Part shown: positions 59,849 to 64,000 of the stretch, one piece after another
Numbering within the stretch: the stretch's first letter is position 1
Layout: the number at the start of each line of letters is the position of its first letter
Assembly: GCF_040834005.1 (NCBI RefSeq)
Contig: NZ_CP162129.1
Span: forward strand, 4,475,501-4,539,500
Origin: Paenibacillus sp. PL2-23
Lineage (GTDB): Bacteria; Bacillota; Bacilli; Paenibacillales; Paenibacillaceae
Length of the DNA stretch: 64,000 bases
Reading direction: 5' to 3'
Notes under the pieces: generated by a model
What the model was told of the DNA's origin: nothing
The model's database searches: none
The model's input: only the letters and a program-made list of their open reading frames with translations
Program-made: the position numbers and the translations under genes

Positions 59849-60847
59849 TCATTCGGCGCCCTTCCAGTATAACACCCGCATGGCTTCGATTTCATCCTCG
59901 ATCAGGCCCCTCAGCTCCGGCGGACCAAGCGCCTCTATGCCCGAGCCGTAGCGGAGCAGAATGCCGCAGGCCGATTCCATCGTCTCGAACAGCACCTCCG
60001 CCTCCGCCCAGCCCTCTCGTTCACTCTGCGCAGCAACGGAAACAGACGATACATACCTTTCTCCCTCCAGCCTGCGAAGCAGCGCTGTTTGGACTCTTAC
60101 CCGCGCCGGATAACGGGGCAGCCTCTTCTTGAAATCCGACAAGGAAGACTCCCAATACGCTGCCAGCTCGAAATCTCCCGGCGGCTCGAAGCGAGCCGGC
60201 AGCGCCTCGGCGTCCAGCATGCGGGAGATGCGGAACGTACGCGGCTCACCTTCCTCGTTCAACGCCACGACGTACCAGACGTTCCGCTTCACGACCAGCC
60301 CCAGCGGCCGGATGATCCGCGCTGCCCTCCCGCCTTCCTTATCGCTGTCATAGCACATGCGGACTGCTCTTTCCTCCCAGACGGCCTCCTGCAGAATGGG
60401 CAGCAGCGGCGGCTGCTCCCTCCCGTCCCCGGCGCGTCCCGCCCCCGACGAATGCCAGCTCGCGCCGTCGATATGCAGCTTGCGCCGGACCGCCTTGGCG
60501 CTTTCCCTGGCTGACTCATTGGCGCCTGCAAGCAGTTTCATGAGCGCAGCATCCAGCGCTTCCTGACGGCCCAGCTCCCGCAGCGGATGGTCCTGGCTGG
60601 AGACGAGCAAAGCCGCCAATTCGTCGGCGTGCAGCCCCGTCAACCCCGTCCGATAGCCCTCGGTCAGCTGCCAGCCGCCTTGCGCGCCCCGCTCCGAATA
60701 GACCGGAATGCCCGAAGCGCTGAGCTCGTCCATGTCCCGCAGAATCGTCCTCTCCGTTACCTCCAGCCGTTCGGCCAGCTGCTTCGATGTCAGCCTGCCC
60801 TCCGCTTGCAGCAGCAGCACAATAGATACCAGTCTTCCCGCCCGCAT
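59849..60847 (-). CDS. WYL-domain transcriptional regulator (YafY type)
   Basis: 332 residues. An N-terminal winged helix (VSIVLLLQAEGRLTSKQLAERLEV) is followed by a WYL domain (about 140-215; NVWYVVALNEEGEPRTFRISRM) and a WCX C-terminal extension. Such regulators often respond to nucleic acid or nucleotide ligands, or control a divergent gene. Here the SDR gene at 60999 is divergent, with 151 bp between, and is the likely target. Confidence 0.9.
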   Translation of the reverse strand: MRAGRLVSIVLLLQAEGRLTSKQLAERLEVTERTILRDMDELSASGIPVYSERGAQGGWQLTEGYRTGLTGLHADELAALLVSSQDHPLRELGRQEALDAALMKLLAGANESARESAKAVRRKLHIDGASWHSSGAGRAGDGREQPPLLPILQEAVWEERAVRMCYDSDKEGGRAARIIRPLGLVVKRNVWYVVALNEEGEPRTFRISRMLDAEALPARFEPPGDFELAAYWESSLSDFKKRLPRYPARVRVQTALLRRLEGERYVSSVSVAAQSEREGWAEAEVLFETMESACGILLRYGSGIEALGPPELRGLIEDEIEAMRVLYWKGAE

Positions 60848-60998
60848 GGCTCTCCCTCCAAGCTTTCTTTTTCTTGCAGTATACCATTTATATATGACAG
60901 TGGTTGTCGTATTTGGAACACTATAATGGGAAAGAACAAGAGCAGCTGCTCACATGGTTGCAAGCTCAAAAAGTTCAAAAGCCAAGGAGATGATCGTA

Positions 60999-61901
60999 TT
61001 GAATAGTAATCAAACTCAACCCTTGAAAGGCCGGGTCGCCGTTGTGGCGGGAGCGACGAGGGGCGCCGGAAGAGGCATCGCCGTCAGTCTGGGGGAGGCG
61101 GGCGCTACAGTATATTGCACAGGACGAAGTATTACCGGCACACGCTCGGACCTGAACCGGCCCGAGACCATTCAAGAGACAGCCGAGCTGGTTACAGCTG
61201 CGGGCGGCCAGGGCATTCCCGTGCAGGTCGACCATACATCGCCACAGCAGGTTGCCGCACTGTTCGAACGCGTGGGGATGGAGCAGCAGGGCCGTCTCGA
61301 TATTCTCGTCAACAACATCTGGGGCGGCGAGAAGCTCATCGAGTGGGGCAAGATGTTCTGGGAGCATGACTTGCCCAGCGGTCTGCTTGTGCAGGAGAGA
61401 GCGGTCAAGGCGCATCTCATTACAGGTTATTATGGCATCCCGCTGATGGTCGCCAATCAATCAGGACTTCATATCGAGGTTACGGATGGCATCGACTACC
61501 GCTACCGGGGCAATCTCTTCTACAGTCTGGCCAAAATATCCCCCATCCATATCGCGCAGTCGCTCGCCGAGGAGCTTCGTCCGCACGGGGTGACAGCGCT
61601 GGCGGTAACGCCGGGCTTTCTTCGCTCCGAGGAAATGCTGGAGCACTTCGGCGTCACAGAGGCCAATTGGCGGGACGCCTTGCACAGCGGCAAAGACAAT
61701 GCAGAGCACTTCGTCGCCCAGGCGGAGACGCCTCGCTTCGTAGGCCGAGGCATCGCGGCACTTGCGGCTGACCCTGCAAAGTTCGAGAAGACCGGCAAGG
61801 TGCTCCCGAGCTGGGAGCTGTCCGATGAATACGGCATTATCGACATCGACGGCCGCCAGCCTCATTGGGGCCGTTACGCCAAGGAGCATGGCTTCCTGTA
61901 A
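60999..61901 (+). CDS. Short-chain dehydrogenase/reductase
   Basis: About 300 residues, SDR fold with the nucleotide loop GATRGAGRGIAVSLGEAG and NNIWGG. The usual Tyr-x-x-x-Lys is not in its standard form: the segment reads YSLAKISPIHIAQSLAEE, so Tyr and Lys are spaced as YxxxK (YSLAK), which is intact. The start is set at TTG 60999 (AAGGAG 9 nt upstream). It is divergent from the WYL regulator. Substrate unknown. Confidence 0.85.
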   Translation: MNSNQTQPLKGRVAVVAGATRGAGRGIAVSLGEAGATVYCTGRSITGTRSDLNRPETIQETAELVTAAGGQGIPVQVDHTSPQQVAALFERVGMEQQGRLDILVNNIWGGEKLIEWGKMFWEHDLPSGLLVQERAVKAHLITGYYGIPLMVANQSGLHIEVTDGIDYRYRGNLFYSLAKISPIHIAQSLAEELRPHGVTALAVTPGFLRSEEMLEHFGVTEANWRDALHSGKDNAEHFVAQAETPRFVGRGIAALAADPAKFEKTGKVLPSWELSDEYGIIDIDGRQPHWGRYAKEHGFL

Positions 61902-61982
61902 GCCAGAAGCCATATGCCCGCCGGACGATGCGGAACAGCGCCATTGCGAAAGCAGACAAGGCTGGCAACCTGCACATAGCCG

Positions 61983-62026
61983 AAGAAGAAGCGGGTCGCT
62001 CCTTAAGGAGCGACCCGCTTCTTCTT
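61983..62026. terminator. Bidirectional terminator between two convergent SDR genes
   Basis: A perfect 22+22-bp palindrome with the stem AAGAAGAAGCGGGTCGCTCC and its complement, centre TTAA. A's and T's flank it so it can act in both directions. Confidence 0.88.
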
Positions 62027-62068
62027 GCTGTCTGTCATCTATCATTGCGCTTAGCCAGCTTAACCAGC

Positions 62069-62950
62069 TTAGCCATTCACAACTTCTCCGCCGTTAATAT
62101 GGAGCATCTGCCCCGTCATATAGCTGGAATCGTCGCACGCCAGATAGACATATGCCGCCGCCAGCTCATGCGGCTGTCCAGCGCGGCCCATCGGCGTGTC
62201 GGAGCCGAAGGTCGACACCGACTCCGGATCGAACGACGCCGGGATAAGCGGTGTCCAGATCGGTCCTGGCGCTACGCCGTTCACACGAATGCCGTCAGCC
62301 GCCAGATTGGTCGCTAGCGCGCGCGTGAACGACACGATTGCCCCTTTGGTGGAGGAGTAGTCGATCAGTGTTGGGTTGCCTCTATACGCCGTAATCGACG
62401 CTGTATTAATAATGGAGCTGCCCTTCTTCAGATGAGGCATAGCGGCGATGGTGAGATAGAAGACGCCGAATACGTTCGTACGGAACGTCTGCTCCAGCTG
62501 CTGCGGCGTGATGTCCTCCACCTTCTGCCGAACATGCTGCTCCGCCGCATTATTGACGACAATGTCGATACGCCCGAATTGCTCAATGGCGGCGCTGACT
62601 ACCGCTTGGGCGAACGTATTCGTGCCGATATCTCCATTCATGAGGCTGCATTGGACGCCATACCTCTCGCAAGCCTCCTTCGTCTCCTTCGCATCGCTGT
62701 GCTCGTCCTTGTACACGATGAGCAGAGACGCGCCCTCCTTCGCGTACGCCACAGCTACCGCGCGGCCGATACCGCTGTCGCCGCCGGTAATAATGGCCGT
62801 CTTGCCGGCAAGCTTGCCGGCTGCTTTGTACTGCTCCGTCTCGAAGACGGGCAGCGGATTCATCTCCGATTCGATCCCGGGCTGCCTGCCCTGATTTTGC
62901 GGCGGGAACACTTTTTGCTTCTGTTGTGTTGCAGACATAGAATCATCCAC
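62069..62950 (-). CDS. SDR oxidoreductase (glucose dehydrogenase / GSP39-like)
   Basis: 293 residues. The first 45 are hydrophilic (FPPQNQGRQPGIESEMNPLP), characteristic of the YdaD/YhdF/YhxD general-stress SDR group of Bacillales. The core has TGGDSGIGRAVAVAYAKEG, NNAAEQHV, the catalytic Ser and YSSTKGA, and ends MTGQMLHINGG. Reaction on small polyols or sugars is likely by family. A GAGGGAG site precedes ATG 62950. It follows speD by 9 bp on the same strand. Confidence 0.92.
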   Translation of the reverse strand: MDDSMSATQQKQKVFPPQNQGRQPGIESEMNPLPVFETEQYKAAGKLAGKTAIITGGDSGIGRAVAVAYAKEGASLLIVYKDEHSDAKETKEACERYGVQCSLMNGDIGTNTFAQAVVSAAIEQFGRIDIVVNNAAEQHVRQKVEDITPQQLEQTFRTNVFGVFYLTIAAMPHLKKGSSIINTASITAYRGNPTLIDYSSTKGAIVSFTRALATNLAADGIRVNGVAPGPIWTPLIPASFDPESVSTFGSDTPMGRAGQPHELAAAYVYLACDDSSYMTGQMLHINGGEVVNG

Positions 62951-62959
62951 TCCCTCGTT

Positions 62960-63769
62960 CTACGTAATGTGATAAAAGATCTCGTCCATCTCCTGCTTCA
63001 GCCGGTTCGTGATCCTCCTCTGCTCCTCCACGCTCAGCGTATCCTTCGTATAGCCGAACAAATAATTGTTCAGATCGAATTGCTTCAGCCGGCACTTCGT
63101 ATGGAACAGATTCTCCTGATAGATGTTGACGTCAATCATGTCATACAGCTCAGCTTGCTCATCCGGTATGTAATTCTGGATGGAGTTGATCTCGTGGTCG
63201 ATAAACAACTTATACCCGTTAATGTCGCGCGTGAATCCTCTCACCTTGTAATCAATCATCATAATATCCGTATTAAACGAATGGATCAGATAATTGAGCG
63301 CCTTCAGCGGCGATATTTCACCGCAGGTTGAGACGTCAATATCAGCGCGGAACGTGCTGATTCCCTCGTCGGGATGATATTCCGGATAGGTGTGCACCGT
63401 AATATGGCTTTTGTCCAGCGCAAGAACCACATTGGCGGGCAGGGGACCCGGCGACTCCTCGAACGATTCCAGCGGCACCTCCACAACCGGCCCCTCGGAT
63501 ACAAGCAGCGTTACGCTGGCGCCTTGCGGCACGTAATCCTGCTTGGCAACATTCAGCACATGTGCGCCGATCATCTCCGATACTTGGTTCAGAATGGACG
63601 TCAGCCGATCAGAGTTGTACTGCTCGTCGATGTACGCGATGTACGCCTCCCGCTCCTCCTTCGTCTTCGTATAACAAATATCGTACATGTTGAAGCTGAG
63701 CGACTTGGTCAGGTTGTTGAATCCGTGCAGCTGAATGCGCTGCTCATGCGTAAGCTTCACATTCCTCAC
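62960..63769 (-). CDS. speD: S-adenosylmethionine decarboxylase proenzyme SpeD (E. coli-type class)
   Basis: 269 residues, the longer bacterial SpeD class rather than the about 125-residue Bacillus SpeH. The self-cleavage site lies in [19 protein letters not shown] (Ser becomes pyruvoyl), followed by [19 protein letters not shown]. The enzyme supplies decarboxylated SAM for spermidine synthesis. speE is not adjacent. It precedes the stress SDR gene by 9 bp, so the two are probably cotranscribed. Confidence 0.95.
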   Translation of the reverse strand: MRNVKLTHEQRIQLHGFNNLTKSLSFNMYDICYTKTKEEREAYIAYIDEQYNSDRLTSILNQVSEMIGAHVLNVAKQDYVPQGASVTLLVSEGPVVEVPLESFEESPGPLPANVVLALDKSHITVHTYPEYHPDEGISTFRADIDVSTCGEISPLKALNYLIHSFNTDIMMIDYKVRGFTRDINGYKLFIDHEINSIQNYIPDEQAELYDMIDVNIYQENLFHTKCRLKQFDLNNYLFGYTKDTLSVEEQRRITNRLKQEMDEIFYHIT

Positions 63770-63835
63770 TCCTTTTCCCTAGGTACTATTTCCTGTTACC
63801 CTTATCCTGATTCCGCCAAACGGGGAAAAAAATAA

Positions 63836-63857
63836 AGGAGCGCCCGGAAGCGCTCCT
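63836..63857 (-). terminator. Terminator of the gene at the right edge
   Basis: AGGAGCGC (63836-63843) pairs with GCGCTCCT (63850-63857), 6-nt loop; on the minus strand it is followed by TTTATTTTTTTCC. Confidence 0.85.
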
Positions 63858-63911
63858 CTCGTCAAAATCATCTATATGATGGTGCTAGGCCGAATCGCTT
63901 GGTCCATGCGC

Positions 63912-64000
63912 TTAGCCCACAATTTTCCTGTATGTCTCCTCATCGCATATCATATACAGACGGGCGTTGCTCGGAATGTCTTCGCTCATCCTCCGATTGA
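63912..64000 (-). CDS. C-terminal fragment of an unidentified gene (runs off the right edge)
   Basis: The last 28 codons are seen, ending ARLYMICDEETYRKIVG and a TAA at 63914-63912, 54 bp before a good terminator. An internal ATG (MSEDIP) has GGAGG immediately before it with no spacing, so the gene more likely starts outside the window. The family is not recognised. Confidence 0.4.
   Translation of the reverse strand, partial: NRRMSEDIPSNARLYMICDEETYRKIVG

Overview
The window looks like a chromosomal segment of a spore-forming, low-temperature-adaptable Firmicute, most probably Paenibacillaceae (Paenibacillus or a close relative). The reasons are strong Shine-Dalgarno sites (AGGAGG type), many TTG/GTG starts, GC-rich third positions with AT-rich intergenic DNA, sporulation and germination genes (yyaC, a decayed gerA), the Firmicute block thiL-tsaE-tsaB-rimI-tsaD / ydiF / moaC / tatA-tatC, T-box leaders and a DesK-DesR-Des thermosensor. 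No rRNA, tRNA or CRISPR was seen.

Layout. 1-4.2 kb: Tat translocase, molybdenum cofactor genes and 5-formyl-THF cyclo-ligase. 4.3-6.2 kb: an ABC-F protein. 6.3-10.6 kb, minus strand: a complete comQ-comX-comP-comA quorum-sensing cluster in the Bacillus subtilis gene order, including a 58-codon pheromone precursor ending in Met-Trp-Asp. 10.6-14.3 kb: an orphan ABC ATPase, a cluster of five perfect DnaA boxes, and leuA behind two tandem leucine T-boxes. 14.3-18.3 kb: the t6A tRNA-modification genes and thiL. 18.4-25.1 kb: HD-GYP and GGDEF proteins, a methyltransferase, a hydrolase, YyaC and small conserved proteins. 25.2-31.5 kb: Leloir operon galK-galE-galT, an AraC regulator and an FAD oxidoreductase. 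31.5-39.4 kb: mostly single genes (stress protein, CorA-like, lipase, HlyIII, methyltransferase, LapA-like, NamA, papain-like hydrolase).

39.4-43.5 kb is the most unusual locus. It holds a second class I isoprenoid synthase, a 102-bp tandem repeat array, an NHLP-leader RiPP-type precursor that also ends in Met-Trp-Asp, and a convergent 7TM histidine kinase of chimeric base composition. The palindrome in front of this synthase (TGATATAGTA...TACTATATT) also stands in front of comX, with the arms 10 bp (one helical turn) further apart. I infer that the two loci may form one regulon, with a second, NHLP-led, possibly prenylated peptide signal.

43.7-45.7 kb: a YtrA-type gntR-ABC-permease operon with its operator. 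45.9-48.4 kb: a secreted beta-propeller protein. 48.5-51.3 kb: an AAA+ ATPase gene split by an IS110-family element. 51.4-55.6 kb: a TPR membrane protein, a 51-bp tandem repeat with hairpins, and des-desK-desR with a DesR-like operator. 55.6-58.1 kb: a decayed ger operon invaded by a frameshifted tnpB element. 58.5-64 kb: M29 aminopeptidase, WYL regulator, two SDR enzymes and SpeD. Gene fragments run off both window ends.
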